DNA from: Paracoccus albus
Lineage (GTDB): Bacteria; Pseudomonadota; Alphaproteobacteria; Rhodobacterales; Rhodobacteraceae
DNA: 64,000 bases
Direction: 5' to 3'
Assembly: GCF_027913035.1 (NCBI RefSeq)
Contig: NZ_CP115775.1
Coordinates: forward strand, 2,378,501-2,442,500
Of the stretch, positions 18,730 to 28,164 are shown piece by piece. Position 1 is the stretch's first letter. Every line of letters begins with the position of its first letter. The notes below the pieces were generated by a model. The model worked only from the letters and a program-made list of their open reading frames with translations, made no database searches and was not told where the DNA came from. Made by a program: the position numbers and the translations under genes.

Positions 18730-20601
18730 TTAACCAACGCGCCTGGGCGCGCCCCGTCCCATGACCCGCGCCCGCTGGCGGGGATCGGATTCGAACAGGC
18801 CGGCAAGCTGCTCGGTCATTGCACCGCCAAGCTGCTCTGCATCGGTGATCGTGACCGCGCGTTCGTAATAGCGCGTCACATCATGGCCGATACCGATCGC
18901 CAGCAATTCGACCTGACGACGCTTTTCGACCATTGCGATGACATCGCGCAGATGCTTCTCCAGATAATTCGCCGGATTGACCGACAGGGTCGAATCGTCC
19001 ACCGGTGCCCCGTCAGAGATCACCATCAGAATCTTCCGCGCCTCTTGGCGCTTCACCAGCCTGCGATGCGCCCATTCCAGTGCCTCACCGTCGATATTTT
19101 CCTTCAGCAGGCCCTCTTTCATCATCAGACCCAGATTGGGCCGGACACGTCGCCAGGGCGCATCGGCCCCCTTGTAGATGATGTGACGCAGATCGTTCAG
19201 GCGTCCGGGAAGTGCGGGACGATTGTCTTTCAGCCATTGCTCCCGGCTTTGGCCGCCTTTCCACGCGCGGGTCGTGAAGCCAAGAATTTCAACCTTGACC
19301 TGAGAGCGTTCGAGCGTCCGCGCCAGCACATCGGCACAGATCGCCGCGATGCTGATCGGCCGGCCACGCATGGAACCGGAATTGTCGATCAGCAGGGTCA
19401 CGACGGTATCGCGGAACTCCATATCCTTCTCGACCTTGAAGCTCAGCGGCGTGGTCGGGTTGGCGACAACACGGGCAAGACGGCCGGCATCCAGAACGCC
19501 TTCTTCCTTGTCGAATTCCCAACTGCGGTTCTGCTGCGCCTGAAGTCGGCGCTGCAACTTGTTCGCCAGACGACTTACGGCACCACGCAGCGGTTCGAGT
19601 TGCTTGTCCAGATAGGCGCGCAGCCGTTCCAGTTCCGCAGGCTCTGCCAGGTCCTCGGCCTTGATCTCTTCATCGAAGGCCTGCGTGAACACCTTATATT
19701 CGGCAGAGGCATCGCTGACGGGCGGCGGCAGTTCTTCCGGCATTTCGCCGTCAGGCATCTCGCTGTCTTCGGCAAATTCCTCTTCCGCGGAATCGTCAAG
19801 GCTGACCTGCGCCTGTCTTTCGTCCTGCGTGCGTTCCTGACTGCGCTCGGGGCTGCTTTCGCTGTCCTCACTGTCATCCTGATCGCGGGCCTGATTATCG
19901 CCCGCCTCGGGATCGGGTTCGGCCTCTTCGCTGGCATCGTCTTCCGGTTCGGCATCCGGGTCCTCGCCAAGCTGATCGCCATAGCCCAGATCTTCGATCA
20001 TCCTGCGGGCGAGCCGTGCAAATTCGGCCTGATCCGGTGAAGCCTCACGGGCCGCTTCCAGCACATGGCCCGCCTGCTGGCTGACAAAGGGCCGCCACAG
20101 ATCGGCGACATGCGCGGCTGCGGGCGGCAGCTTCCGCCCGGTCATCGCCTCGCGCAGGATGTAACCGGCAGCAACGGACAGCGGCACATCGGCTGGCTGC
20201 TTGACCTCTGCATATCCGCGACGCTCTGCCTCTGCCCCCATCTTTGCGTCGATATTAGACAGCGCGCCGGGCATTTCCCTTGCACCCACGGCCTCGACAC
20301 GGGCTGTTTCCACCGCCTCGAAAATTTCCCGCGCCATCGGTCCGGCAGGTGCATATTTCGCATGGGTCGCTGCATCATGGTGGCGCAGGCGCATCGCAAA
20401 GGCATCCGCCGTGCCCCGCGCCTGCACGATCTCATCCCGGCCCATCCTGCGGCTGATCTGCGGCAGCCGCATTGTATCGCCCGCCACACCGGACGGATCG
20501 GCGGTAAAGGTCACGTTCAGCTCTGCCTCATCGGCAAGCGCGCGCGTCGCCTCGGTCAGGGCTTTCTTGAACGGATCGGCGGGGTTGTCGTTGGGTTTCA
20601 T
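18730..20601 (-). CDS. cobT: Cobaltochelatase subunit CobT
   Basis: Component of the aerobic CobN-CobS-CobT complex that inserts cobalt into hydrogenobyrinic acid a,c-diamide in cobalamin synthesis. It has 623 residues. The middle third is highly acidic (about 200-290, runs of D/E/S), as in other CobT proteins. The C-terminal part is a von Willebrand A domain with the MIDAS motif [10 protein letters not shown]. The ATG at 20601 follows GGGAGA. cobS lies 103 bp upstream in the same direction; cobN is not in the window. Confidence 0.96.
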   Translation of the reverse strand: MKPNDNPADPFKKALTEATRALADEAELNVTFTADPSGVAGDTMRLPQISRRMGRDEIVQARGTADAFAMRLRHHDAATHAKYAPAGPMAREIFEAVETARVEAVGAREMPGALSNIDAKMGAEAERRGYAEVKQPADVPLSVAAGYILREAMTGRKLPPAAAHVADLWRPFVSQQAGHVLEAAREASPDQAEFARLARRMIEDLGYGDQLGEDPDAEPEDDASEEAEPDPEAGDNQARDQDDSEDSESSPERSQERTQDERQAQVSLDDSAEEEFAEDSEMPDGEMPEELPPPVSDASAEYKVFTQAFDEEIKAEDLAEPAELERLRAYLDKQLEPLRGAVSRLANKLQRRLQAQQNRSWEFDKEEGVLDAGRLARVVANPTTPLSFKVEKDMEFRDTVVTLLIDNSGSMRGRPISIAAICADVLARTLERSQVKVEILGFTTRAWKGGQSREQWLKDNRPALPGRLNDLRHIIYKGADAPWRRVRPNLGLMMKEGLLKENIDGEALEWAHRRLVKRQEARKILMVISDGAPVDDSTLSVNPANYLEKHLRDVIAMVEKRRQVELLAIGIGHDVTRYYERAVTITDAEQLGGAMTEQLAGLFESDPRQRARVMGRGAPRRVG

Positions 20602-20704
20602 CCGGAAATCTCCCGAAGGACATCATAACGTCGATGTCGCGGCTTCATAGTCCGGCAGTGCACGAACGGCGCGGCGCCGCCGGACCGAGCAGCGCAAAAG
20701 CCGA

Positions 20705-21682
20705 TCAACCCGCCTTCGCCGCCGCACTCTCCGGCAGTTCTTCGTCGAAGAGCCGCTGATAGAACTCCGCCACTGTCTGGCGTTCCAGCTCATCGCATTT
20801 GTTCAGGAAGGTCAGGCGGAAGGCATAGCCCACATTGTCGAAGATGCGTGCGTTCTGGGCCCATGAAATTACGGTGCGCGGTGACATGACGGTTGACAGA
20901 TCGCCCTGCATGAAGGCCGTCCGCGTCAGGTCGGCCAGCGTCACCATGCGAGAGATAACGTCGCGGCCCTTTTCATTGTTATAGTTCGGGTTCTTGGCCA
21001 GAACGATCGCAGCCTCGGCGTCGTGGGACAGATAGTTGAGGGTGCTGACCAGCGACCAGCGGTCCATCTGGCCCTGGTTGATCTGCTGCGTGCCGTGATA
21101 GAGCCCGGTCGTGTCGCCCAGGCCGACCGTGTTCGCAGTGGCGAACAGACGGAAATACGGGTTCGGCGTGATGACCTCGTTCTGGTCCAGAAGGGTCAGC
21201 TTGCCGTCGGCTTCCAGCACACGCTGGATGACGAACATCACATCTGCGCGGCCCGCATCGTATTCATCAAAGACAATCGCGGTCGGGTTGCGCAGCGCCC
21301 AGGGCAGGATACCTTCGTGGAACACGGTGACCTGCTTGCCGTCCACCAGCTTGATCGCATCCTTGCCGATCAGGTCGATCCGGCTGACATGGCTGTCGAG
21401 GTTAACGCGGACGCATGGCCAGTTCAGCCGCGCGGCGATCTGTTCGATATGGGTGGATTTGCCGGTGCCGTGATAGCCTTGGATCATCACGCGACGGTTA
21501 TAGGCAAAGCCCGCAAGAATGGCGAGCGTGGTGTCGGGATCGAATTTATAGGTGCTGTCCACATCGGGCACGCGGTCGCTCCGCTCTGCGAAGCCCTTGA
21601 CCTTCATGTCGCTGTCCAGCCCGAACACCTCGCGCAGGTCGATTTCCTCGGTCGGTTTTGCGTTGGCGTCCAGATCGGCCAT
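20705..21682 (-). CDS. cobS: Cobaltochelatase subunit CobS
   Basis: AAA+ ATPase of the cobaltochelatase, 325 residues. The N-terminal motif [20 protein letters not shown], Walker [19 protein letters not shown] and Walker [12 protein letters not shown] are present; it forms a ring with CobT. The ATG at 21682 ([10 protein letters not shown]) is chosen because GGAAAGGG precedes it by the right distance; an ATG at 21700 would place that site inside the gene. Adenosylation of the product is served by the adenosyltransferase at 6.8 kb. Confidence 0.96.
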   Translation of the reverse strand: MADLDANAKPTEEIDLREVFGLDSDMKVKGFAERSDRVPDVDSTYKFDPDTTLAILAGFAYNRRVMIQGYHGTGKSTHIEQIAARLNWPCVRVNLDSHVSRIDLIGKDAIKLVDGKQVTVFHEGILPWALRNPTAIVFDEYDAGRADVMFVIQRVLEADGKLTLLDQNEVITPNPYFRLFATANTVGLGDTTGLYHGTQQINQGQMDRWSLVSTLNYLSHDAEAAIVLAKNPNYNNEKGRDVISRMVTLADLTRTAFMQGDLSTVMSPRTVISWAQNARIFDNVGYAFRLTFLNKCDELERQTVAEFYQRLFDEELPESAAAKAG

Positions 21683-21825
21683 TCTTTTGCCCTTTCCCAT
21701 TTGTCGCTGGTGTGATGAAGGATTCCCACGGCTGGTGCAAGCGCATCAGCACAGGTTTACGCAAGGCGGGATGGAACCTTCGCGCATCGGCGCTATTATG
21801 CTTGCGCAGCAGGAAAGGATGACGA

Positions 21826-22851
21826 ATGGCCGGTTTGATAGCACTTCTTGATGACGTCGCGGGTATCGCAAAGGTCGCTGCGGCCTCAATCGACGATGTC
21901 ACCGGCATGGCAGCAAAAGCCGGGGCAAAGGCCGCCGGGGCGGTTATTGACGATGCCGCGGTGACGCCGAAATACGTTCACGGCTTCGACGCCAACCGAG
22001 AGCTGCCTATCATCTGGAAGATCGCCAAAGGGTCCATCTTCAACAAGGTCGTGATCCTGCTGCCGATTGCACTGCTGCTGTCAGCCTTTGCGCCCTGGCT
22101 GATTTCCCCGCTGCTGATGCTGGGCGGGTCATATCTGTGCTTCGAAGGCGCCGAAAAGGTCTATCATGCGATTTCGCCGCATGACGATCCGCATGACCAT
22201 TACGAAGGCGGCAAGGGCGACCCTTCCAAGCTGGAAGAAACGAAGGTCGCGGGCGCCATCAAGACCGATTTTATCCTGTCCGCCGAAATCATGACAATCG
22301 CACTGAACGAGGTGACGGCGCTGATGGCTGGCGGCGCCTTGGTGGGTGCGGCGAAATACGGCACGGAAGCTGGTGTGCTGTTCGTTGTTGCACTGGCGAT
22401 CACGGTTATTGTTTACGGCTCTGTCGCGCTGATCGTGAAAGCGGACGATGTCGGCGTCGCCATGGCCAAACGTCAAACCGGGTTCGTCGCTGCACTTGGA
22501 CGCGGAATCGTTCGGTTCATGCCGGGCTTTATGAAGGCCCTGACAATCATTGGCACCGCCGCAATGATCTGGGTCGGCGGCAATATCATCGTTCACGGCC
22601 TGCATGAAATGGGCTGGCACGCGCCATACGAATGGATCCATCATCAGGCCGAAGCCGCAGCGCAGCTGGTGCCGCAATTCGCCGGTATCGCCTCTTGGGC
22701 CACGACGGCGTTCTTCGATGGTATCCTTGGCCTGATCTGGGGGCTGATCCTGATCCCGCTGTCGGAATATATTATCGTCCCGCTGGCCAACGTGACGATT
22801 GTGCCGCTGTTCGCTGCAGTGAAGTCGATTTTCAAGCGAAGCGAGGCCTGA
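21826..22851 (+). CDS. DUF808 family membrane protein (YedI-like)
   Basis: A 341-residue membrane protein. The soluble N-terminus MAGLIALLDDVAGIAKVAAAS and KYVHGFDANRELPIIWKIAKGS is diagnostic for the DUF808 family. Membrane segments follow (ILLPIALLLSAFAPWLI, VVALAITVIVYGSVALIV, GLIWGLILIPLSEYIIV). The acidic/histidine loop HDDPHDHYEGGKGD lies around residues 121-134. ATG at 21826 follows AGGAAAGGAT. Function unknown. Divergent from cobS. Confidence 0.9.
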   Translation: MAGLIALLDDVAGIAKVAAASIDDVTGMAAKAGAKAAGAVIDDAAVTPKYVHGFDANRELPIIWKIAKGSIFNKVVILLPIALLLSAFAPWLISPLLMLGGSYLCFEGAEKVYHAISPHDDPHDHYEGGKGDPSKLEETKVAGAIKTDFILSAEIMTIALNEVTALMAGGALVGAAKYGTEAGVLFVVALAITVIVYGSVALIVKADDVGVAMAKRQTGFVAALGRGIVRFMPGFMKALTIIGTAAMIWVGGNIIVHGLHEMGWHAPYEWIHHQAEAAAQLVPQFAGIASWATTAFFDGILGLIWGLILIPLSEYIIVPLANVTIVPLFAAVKSIFKRSEA

Positions 22852-23089
22852 CACGGCCTTGTTTCGCCGAAATCTTTGCGACCCACAAACCCCTAGCTTA
22901 TAACGGGCGATATGGTAGTTTTGTGAATTTCATCCACAAGATTTTGGCTAAATTAACGAATTTTTCCTTTACAGCGGCGCCCTCCTGCCACAACCTGATC
23001 TTGTAGGAAGCAACGACGAAACCACATTTTGTCGTGGTCCTACACGAAACACGGTGGAACCCACCATCGGAACACAGGGGACAGCAGGC

Positions 23090-23593
23090 ATGGCGCAGGC
23101 GGACAGCTTCATCCACAGCAGCGAAATCCACCCGATCGATATCGTTGAAACGATAGCGACCCACCATGAATGGGATTTCGACCGGCTCGCAGACGATCAG
23201 ATCGCCATGGCGGTCGAGGGTCAGTGGCGCAGCTACTCCATCACCCTCGCCTGGTCGGGGGCCGAAGATATGCTGCGGCTGATATGTACGTTCGACATGG
23301 ACCCGCCTTCCAACCGAATGGCCGATTTCTATGAAGCGCTGAACATTGCCAACGATCAGGTCTGGGACGGGGCCTTCACCTTCTGGCCGTCGCAGCGGAT
23401 GATGGTCTGGCGCTACGGCCTTTGTCTGGCCGGGGAGTCCATCGCCAACCCCGAACAGATCGATCACATGATCCGCAATGCAGTCGAGCAGGCAGAGCGC
23501 CTTTATCCTGCATTCCAGCTTGTCGCATGGGGTGACAGCACTGCCGAGGCTGCCATGGACATCGCAATGGGCGCTGCCTACGGGCGCGCCTGA
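23090..23593 (+). CDS. YbjN domain-containing protein
   Basis: A 167-residue soluble protein. IDIVETIATHHEWDFDRLADDQIAMAVEG and FDMDPPSNRMADFYEALNIANDQ match the alphaproteobacterial YbjN family, related to type III secretion chaperone-like folds. No catalytic residues are apparent. The ATG at 23090 with AGGGGAC upstream is preferred over the earlier frame start. It lies 38 bp before proC in the same direction and is likely co-transcribed. The upstream 240 bp is relatively AT-rich and probably holds the promoter. Confidence 0.85.
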   Translation: MAQADSFIHSSEIHPIDIVETIATHHEWDFDRLADDQIAMAVEGQWRSYSITLAWSGAEDMLRLICTFDMDPPSNRMADFYEALNIANDQVWDGAFTFWPSQRMMVWRYGLCLAGESIANPEQIDHMIRNAVEQAERLYPAFQLVAWGDSTAEAAMDIAMGAAYGRA

Positions 23594-23631
23594 CCAGTAC
23601 CACCGCCGCGCTAGTGCCGCAGGATAGCAGC

Positions 23632-24435
23632 ATGGATTTTTCTGAAATCAACACACGCGGCATCGTGCTTGTCGGCTGCGGTCGTATGGGCGGGGCCATG
23701 CTGAAAGGCTGGCTTAAAAACGGCATCGCCCCAGAGGCCGTGACCGTCATTGACCCGCACGCTGCGGCCGAATGGGCCAATAAGGGAATACGCCTGAACG
23801 AAGAGGCGCCGGAAAATCCGGCCGTTCTGGTGCTGGCGGTCAAGCCGCAAATGATGGCCCAGGTGCTGAACGATCTTTCGGCGACAGATGGCACACTGAT
23901 CTTGTCGGTCGCGGCGGGCGTCACGCTTTCGACCTATGAGCGCGCCTTCGGTGGCGCTGCGATTGTTCGTGCCATGCCGAACACACCCGCCGCGATTGGT
24001 CAGGGCATAACCGCCATCGTCGGTAATGAAGAGGCCGGAAAAGGATCGCTGGATGTTGCCGAGCGACTGCTCTCGGTGGTCGGACAGGTCGTCAGGCTGG
24101 AGGACGAAACCCAGATGGACGCGGTAACGGCGGTTTCCGGTTCCGGGCCTGCATATGTGTTTCACCTGATCGAATGCCTGACCCGTGCCGGCGAAGAACA
24201 GGGGCTTTCCTCTGATCTGTCGTTGCAACTTGCAAAGGCGACCGTCGCAGGTGCCGGCGCTTTGGCCATTGTTGAGGACGTACCGCCCGCCGCCTTGAGA
24301 GAGGCGGTTACCTCGCCCAATGGAACGACGGCTGCAGGGCTTGCGCAGTTGATGGACAGCGAGACCGGACTTGCGCCATTGATCGGGCGGACAGTCGCGG
24401 CAGCGGCTGACCGCTCTCGCGAGCTGGGGCAATAG
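23632..24435 (+). CDS. proC: Pyrroline-5-carboxylate reductase
   Basis: Last step of proline synthesis: reduction of pyrroline-5-carboxylate with NAD(P)H. The 267 residues begin with the Rossmann motif IVLVGCGRMGGAMLKGWL, continue with AGVTLSTYERAFGGAAIVRAMPNTPA, and contain the signature AVSGSGPAYVFHLIECLT and EAVTSPNGTTAAGL. Start ATG at 23632; a GTG at 23614 in the same frame could be used instead. It follows the YbjN gene closely. Confidence 0.96.
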   Translation: MDFSEINTRGIVLVGCGRMGGAMLKGWLKNGIAPEAVTVIDPHAAAEWANKGIRLNEEAPENPAVLVLAVKPQMMAQVLNDLSATDGTLILSVAAGVTLSTYERAFGGAAIVRAMPNTPAAIGQGITAIVGNEEAGKGSLDVAERLLSVVGQVVRLEDETQMDAVTAVSGSGPAYVFHLIECLTRAGEEQGLSSDLSLQLAKATVAGAGALAIVEDVPPAALREAVTSPNGTTAAGLAQLMDSETGLAPLIGRTVAAAADRSRELGQ

Positions 24436-24522
24436 CTGGCTTCGGCGGTCAGCCGGATAGAAATCGGGTCCGCAAACCTGCTAGGCTCTCATTGATTGTC
24501 CGATTGGCGGAGGGAGGCCCCG

Positions 24523-25476
24523 ATGAAACTTCTTGTCACACGTCGTATGACCCCAGCTGCAGAGGCCGCGATTTCTCAGCGCTTCGAAACAACCTTCCGC
24601 GACAGCAATACGCCTTTGACGGAAGCCGAAGCAGCACAAGCATTGGCCGAATATGATCTGATCCTGCCGACCCTCGGCGATGGCTTTCGCGGGGATGCTT
24701 TTAAACAAGGAACAATACGGACCAGGCTGCTCGCCAATTTCGGCGTCGGCTTCAATCACATTGACATCGATGCCGCGAAGGCCGCCGGGATCGCCGTGAC
24801 CAATACACCCGAGGTGGTCACGGATTCGACGGCCGAACTCGCCGTGACCTTGCTGTTGATGACCGCCCGCCGCGCCGCTGAGGGCGAAAAGCTTGCCCGC
24901 AGCGGTCAGTGGGAGGGCTGGCACCCGACGCAAATGCTGGGATCGCAGGTGTCGGGACGAACCCTTGGCATCATCGGCATGGGCAGGATCGGCCGCACAA
25001 TCGCGAAAAAGCTGCACCACGGCTTTGACATGCGCGTCGTCTTTTTCAACCGCTCCAAGGTCTCATCGCTCGATTTCCGGGCTAGGCAGCTGCCCTCGGT
25101 CGCGGAGGTTATGCAGAATGCCGATTTCGTGGTGATTGCCGTTCCGGGCGGAACCAGCACGCACCATCTCATTGACGCTGCCTCATTGGAGGCGCTTGGC
25201 CCGGATGGCATCCTCATCAATATCGCCAGAGGCGACGTGATCGACGAAACGGCCCTGATCGAGGCGCTGTCGTCCGGAAAGATCCGCGCCGCAGGCCTGG
25301 ACGTTTACGAACATGAACCCAAGATTCCGCCGAAGTTGCGTGCATTGGACAACGTGGTTCTGCTTCCCCATCTTGGCACCGCGGTCGAACAGACGCGTAC
25401 CGAAATGGCGATGCGAGCGCTGAACAATCTGTCCGCTTTCTCGTCAGGTGATCCCCTGCCCGATCAGGTCGCCTGA
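24523..25476 (+). CDS. D-isomer-specific 2-hydroxyacid dehydrogenase (glyoxylate/hydroxypyruvate reductase type)
   Basis: NAD(P)-dependent reductase of 317 residues. The catalytic Arg is in NIARGDVIDETALIEAL, Glu in DVYEHEPKIPPKL and His in LLPHLGTAVEQTR; the cofactor loop is GIIGMGRIGRTIAKKL. The segment NFGVGFNHIDIDAAKAAGI is typical. Substrate specificity (glyoxylate, hydroxypyruvate or another 2-ketoacid) cannot be decided. ATG at 24523 lies behind GGAGGGAGG, a very strong ribosome site. Confidence 0.93.
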   Translation: MKLLVTRRMTPAAEAAISQRFETTFRDSNTPLTEAEAAQALAEYDLILPTLGDGFRGDAFKQGTIRTRLLANFGVGFNHIDIDAAKAAGIAVTNTPEVVTDSTAELAVTLLLMTARRAAEGEKLARSGQWEGWHPTQMLGSQVSGRTLGIIGMGRIGRTIAKKLHHGFDMRVVFFNRSKVSSLDFRARQLPSVAEVMQNADFVVIAVPGGTSTHHLIDAASLEALGPDGILINIARGDVIDETALIEALSSGKIRAAGLDVYEHEPKIPPKLRALDNVVLLPHLGTAVEQTRTEMAMRALNNLSAFSSGDPLPDQVA

Positions 25477-25501
25477 GCACGACCCTTAATTTATATCAAC
25501 C

Positions 25502-25525
25502 GAACTTCGGAGGGTTTCTGGCGTT
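25502..25525 (+). promoter_or_regulatory. Candidate EcfG-type general stress promoter before the CsbD gene
   Basis: GAAC (25502-25505, in CGAAC) is separated by 16 nt from CGTT (25522-25525). The alphaproteobacterial general-stress sigma factor EcfG recognises GGAAC-N16/17-CGTT; here one base of the -35 differs. The site lies 35 nt upstream of the CsbD start, and CsbD is a known stress protein family. Confidence 0.5.
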
Positions 25526-25560
25526 ATCGAGTGCAATTTGAGCAATCGAAAGGATACGCC

Positions 25561-25761
25561 ATGAATTGGGATGTCGTCGAAGGCAAATGGGACCAGTTGA
25601 AGGGCTCTGTTAAGGAAAAATGGGGCGACCTGACTGATGACGAACTGACGCAAGCCGGAGGCAAGAAAGACAAGCTCTCGGGCAAGCTTCAGGAGAAGTA
25701 CGGCTGGACCAAAGAAGAAGCAGATAACGAACTGGACAACTTCTTCCGCGACAAGAGCTGA
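25561..25761 (+). CDS. CsbD family stress-response protein
   Basis: A 66-residue, highly charged protein: MNWDVVEGKWDQLKGSVKEK, then WGDLTDDELTQAGGKKDKL and LQEKYGWTKEEADNELDNFF, the complete CsbD pattern. In Bacillus CsbD is controlled by the general stress sigma factor; in proteobacteria homologues (YjbJ) are abundant stress-induced proteins of unknown mechanism. The ATG at 25561 follows AAAGGA. A candidate EcfG promoter precedes it and a strong terminator follows. Confidence 0.94.
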   Translation: MNWDVVEGKWDQLKGSVKEKWGDLTDDELTQAGGKKDKLSGKLQEKYGWTKEEADNELDNFFRDKS

Positions 25762-25784
25762 TCGGAACAAAATTCCGACAAAAA

Positions 25785-25820
25785 GAAAGGACGCCGTTAA
25801 GGCGTCCTTTTTCTTTTTCC
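25785..25820 (+). terminator. Rho-independent terminator after the CsbD gene
   Basis: Stem GAAAGGACGCC (25785-25795) and GGCGTCCTTTTTC (from 25801) with a 5-nt loop, followed by a long T-rich tract. Confidence 0.9.
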
Positions 25821-25831
25821 TTAAAGCAGCC

Positions 25832-25857
25832 GCGGCTGTGCCTTTCGGCACAGCCGC
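25832..25857. repeat. Second perfect hairpin behind the CsbD terminator
   Basis: GCGGCTGTGCC (25832-25842) pairs perfectly with GGCACAGCCGC (25847-25857) around a TTTC tetraloop. No T run follows on the plus strand. It could be a back-up terminator or a processed RNA end. Confidence 0.5.
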
Positions 25858-26180
25858 CACGCAACCAAGTTAACTCACTACACAATGTGAATGTAGCAAA
25901 CATCGGTGGGGGAGAGCACTAGCAAATTTAGCTCGAACCTGTCTTTTTCGTTAGCTTTAGACAAAAAATTACGTGAACAGACGCCAATTGCCCAATATTT
26001 TGAACGCCGTTCAAGTTGCTGGCCATCTGCCGAACGAATCACCCTCCAACACCGGCAAGCAACTTAAACGTTTGCGCAGGGCGAAAATCGCATACGATTG
26101 CCCTTAACATTTGCGCCGCTGCCGCAATATTCTTTTGCGAAACTTGTCGACCAGCACCAGACCTTACGTAAGGTCACCTA
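25858..26180. other. Gene-free stretch between the CsbD terminators and the DUF1045 gene
   Basis: About 320 bp, more AT-rich than the flanks, with no convincing reading frame. It contains two exact palindromes: TTGAACGCCGTTCAA (26000-26014) and ACCTTACGTAAGGT (26161-26174). The second lies 6 bp after the DUF1045 stop codon. No gene with an obvious start next to them is seen, so their role is unclear. Confidence 0.5.
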
Positions 26181-26891
26181 TTACCGGCTTTGAGCACGCC
26201 AGATCCCTTCCGGTTCGCCCAGTTGAAACCTTGCTAGTTTTTGGAAGCGACCATCGCGCCGCTCGCCCACGATACAGATTGACTGGATCGGAAAAGGCAC
26301 GGGTATCACCCCTAATAGCGGCCTCAATACCGCTTCGACCCGCTCCAGTTCCTCGTCTGTCAAGGCCCCTGTCAATGTCATATGAAATCTGAATTCATCC
26401 CCTACATAAGGGTAGCCCCACCGATCCAGATAATCCGTTTGAAGTTTCGACAAACCTTCCGGCCTGCGGCGGGCACGCTCGGCCTGTGTCATCGGTGCGC
26501 GCAGGTGATCCAACTTCTCAACCAGCGAAAACGCCAGATCGTGCAATGGAACATTATTCCTCTCAGGCGTCAGTGCGAGGAATGAGCCTATTCTGGTAAG
26601 CCTCAGCGATTCCAGCATAACTGGCTGCAAATTCACCGCCGTTGCGGCCGCCGTTTCGCGAAGGTCTTGCTGCGTCACACCATCCGCCAGGCGGAACGGG
26701 GCCTTAAGGGTCGCATGAAAGCCATATTTCCGGGGCGTCGCGGTGACCGCAGCAAGATCGATCTCTGGATGGAATGGCTGCGCAACCTCGCGGCCGGCGG
26801 CAATATCCCATCCGAGCCACTCGGCACCAAAGCGCGCAAATGCACCTTCGGGCGGGGTGTAATAGATGGCGTATCTGCTGTATTCGGACAT
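26181..26891 (-). CDS. DUF1045 phosphonate-metabolism-associated protein
   Basis: A 236-residue protein of the DUF1045 family (two-histidine phosphoesterase-like fold) usually found in C-P lyase operons. RYAIYYTPPEGAFARFGAEWLG at the N-terminus and the two phosphoesterase-type motifs YGFHATLKAPF and FRFHMTLTGAL are visible; HATL and HMTL are the paired HxTL catalytic motifs. Start ATG at 26891 (MSEYSRYAIY) rather than the open frame to 26978. It is divergent from phnM with only 18 bp between the start codons. Function probably in phosphonate breakdown; exact reaction uncertain. Confidence 0.88.
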   Translation of the reverse strand: MSEYSRYAIYYTPPEGAFARFGAEWLGWDIAAGREVAQPFHPEIDLAAVTATPRKYGFHATLKAPFRLADGVTQQDLRETAAATAVNLQPVMLESLRLTRIGSFLALTPERNNVPLHDLAFSLVEKLDHLRAPMTQAERARRRPEGLSKLQTDYLDRWGYPYVGDEFRFHMTLTGALTDEELERVEAVLRPLLGVIPVPFPIQSICIVGERRDGRFQKLARFQLGEPEGIWRAQSR

Positions 26892-26909
26892 GCCGACAGA
26901 CCTTTGGAT

Positions 26910-28049
26910 ATGATGATGCAAGAAACCGTTCTGGCCAATGCGACGCTGATCCTGCCCGATCAATTGACGAAAGGCCATGTCGTCATCCGCGAGGGGCTGA
27001 TCGCCGAAATCGGGGAAGGTGGTGCACCACCATCAGCGATTGACTGCGACGGCGATTTCATCGCTCCCGGCCTGATCGAACTGCATACCGACAATCTGGA
27101 GCGCCACATCCAGCCACGCCCGGGCGTGAACTGGCCTCATGCAGCTGCAATCTATGCCCATGACGCCGAGCTTGCCGGCTGCGGGATCACATCCGTTTTC
27201 GATGCGATGCGCGTTGGATCAATCCCGGATCGCAAGGATTACGCACCTTATGCCCGCCAGTTGGCGTCCGAGCTTTTGACGCAAAGGGACAACAACGCCC
27301 TGCGGATCAGCCATTTTCTACACCTGCGGGCCGAAGTCTGCTCGGAGAGTTTGCTGGACGAAATGGCAGAGTTTACCGAAGCGGACAGGGTCGGCCTTGT
27401 CAGCTTGATGGACCATACCCCCGGACAGCGCCAGTTTCGCGACACCACCGCCCTGGAAACTTATCTGCGCGGCAAGGTTCAGATGACGGATCGCGAGATC
27501 GGTGAATATTTTGACGAGCTTTGGGATATATCAGCACGAAACCGGACCAAGCACGAGGCAGGCATTGTCGGTTTCGCGCAAAGGGTTGGCGCCGTCCTTG
27601 CCAGCCATGATGATTCCACGGTCGAAGAGGTCGCCCGTTCGGCAACCCATGGCATCCGTTTGGCAGAGTTCCCGACCACCCTCGCCGCTGCGCAGGCCTG
27701 TGCGAAAAACGGTATACGAACGATCATGGGCGCGCCGAACCTGATCCGCGGCGGCTCTCACTCCGGCAATGTGTCGGCGCGCGATTTGGCAGAGGCTGAT
27801 TTGCTGGACATTGTCAGCTCTGACTATGTGCCATCCGCGCTTCTGTCAGCGGTCGCCATGCTGGCGGAAATCTGGCACGATTGGCCCAAGGCGGTGGCCT
27901 GCGTGACGCGGACCCCGGCTATGGCGGTTGGCCTTGCGGATCGCGGATGCCTACAGGCCGGTTTACGGGCCGATCTTATCCGGTTCCGTATGGTCGATCG
28001 GACCCCGGCCCTGCGCGAAACTTGGGTGCGCGGCATCCGGGTCGCCTGA
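26910..28049 (+). CDS. phnM: Alpha-D-ribose 1-methylphosphonate 5-triphosphate diphosphatase PhnM
   Basis: Amidohydrolase-fold enzyme that removes pyrophosphate from ribose 1-alkylphosphonate 5-triphosphate in the C-P lyase pathway. The 379 residues contain GDFIAPGLIELHTDNLERHIQPRPGV (metal site; PhnM has HTDN where most amidohydrolases have HxH), VSLMDHTPGQRQFRD, and AAQACAKNGIRTIMGAPNLIRGGSHSGN. Three consecutive ATG codons (26910, 26913, 26916) make the exact start uncertain; no good ribosome site is visible. The lyase genes phnGHIJKL are not nearby. Confidence 0.93.
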   Translation: MMMQETVLANATLILPDQLTKGHVVIREGLIAEIGEGGAPPSAIDCDGDFIAPGLIELHTDNLERHIQPRPGVNWPHAAAIYAHDAELAGCGITSVFDAMRVGSIPDRKDYAPYARQLASELLTQRDNNALRISHFLHLRAEVCSESLLDEMAEFTEADRVGLVSLMDHTPGQRQFRDTTALETYLRGKVQMTDREIGEYFDELWDISARNRTKHEAGIVGFAQRVGAVLASHDDSTVEEVARSATHGIRLAEFPTTLAAAQACAKNGIRTIMGAPNLIRGGSHSGNVSARDLAEADLLDIVSSDYVPSALLSAVAMLAEIWHDWPKAVACVTRTPAMAVGLADRGCLQAGLRADLIRFRMVDRTPALRETWVRGIRVA

Positions 28050-28164
28050 GCCACAGGGCATAGTTTTTGCGCCGCAACACTGGACGCGGATCAGGTTCGC
28101 TGCGAATCTTGATAGTGTATATGACCGACGGCAGCGCCGCCGGAACTTTCAAAGGTATTTGACA

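Noticed and set aside
18694..20040. Plus-strand open frame of 448 residues opposite cobT
   Set aside because: Shadow of CobT; the membrane-like end only mirrors the acidic codons of CobT.
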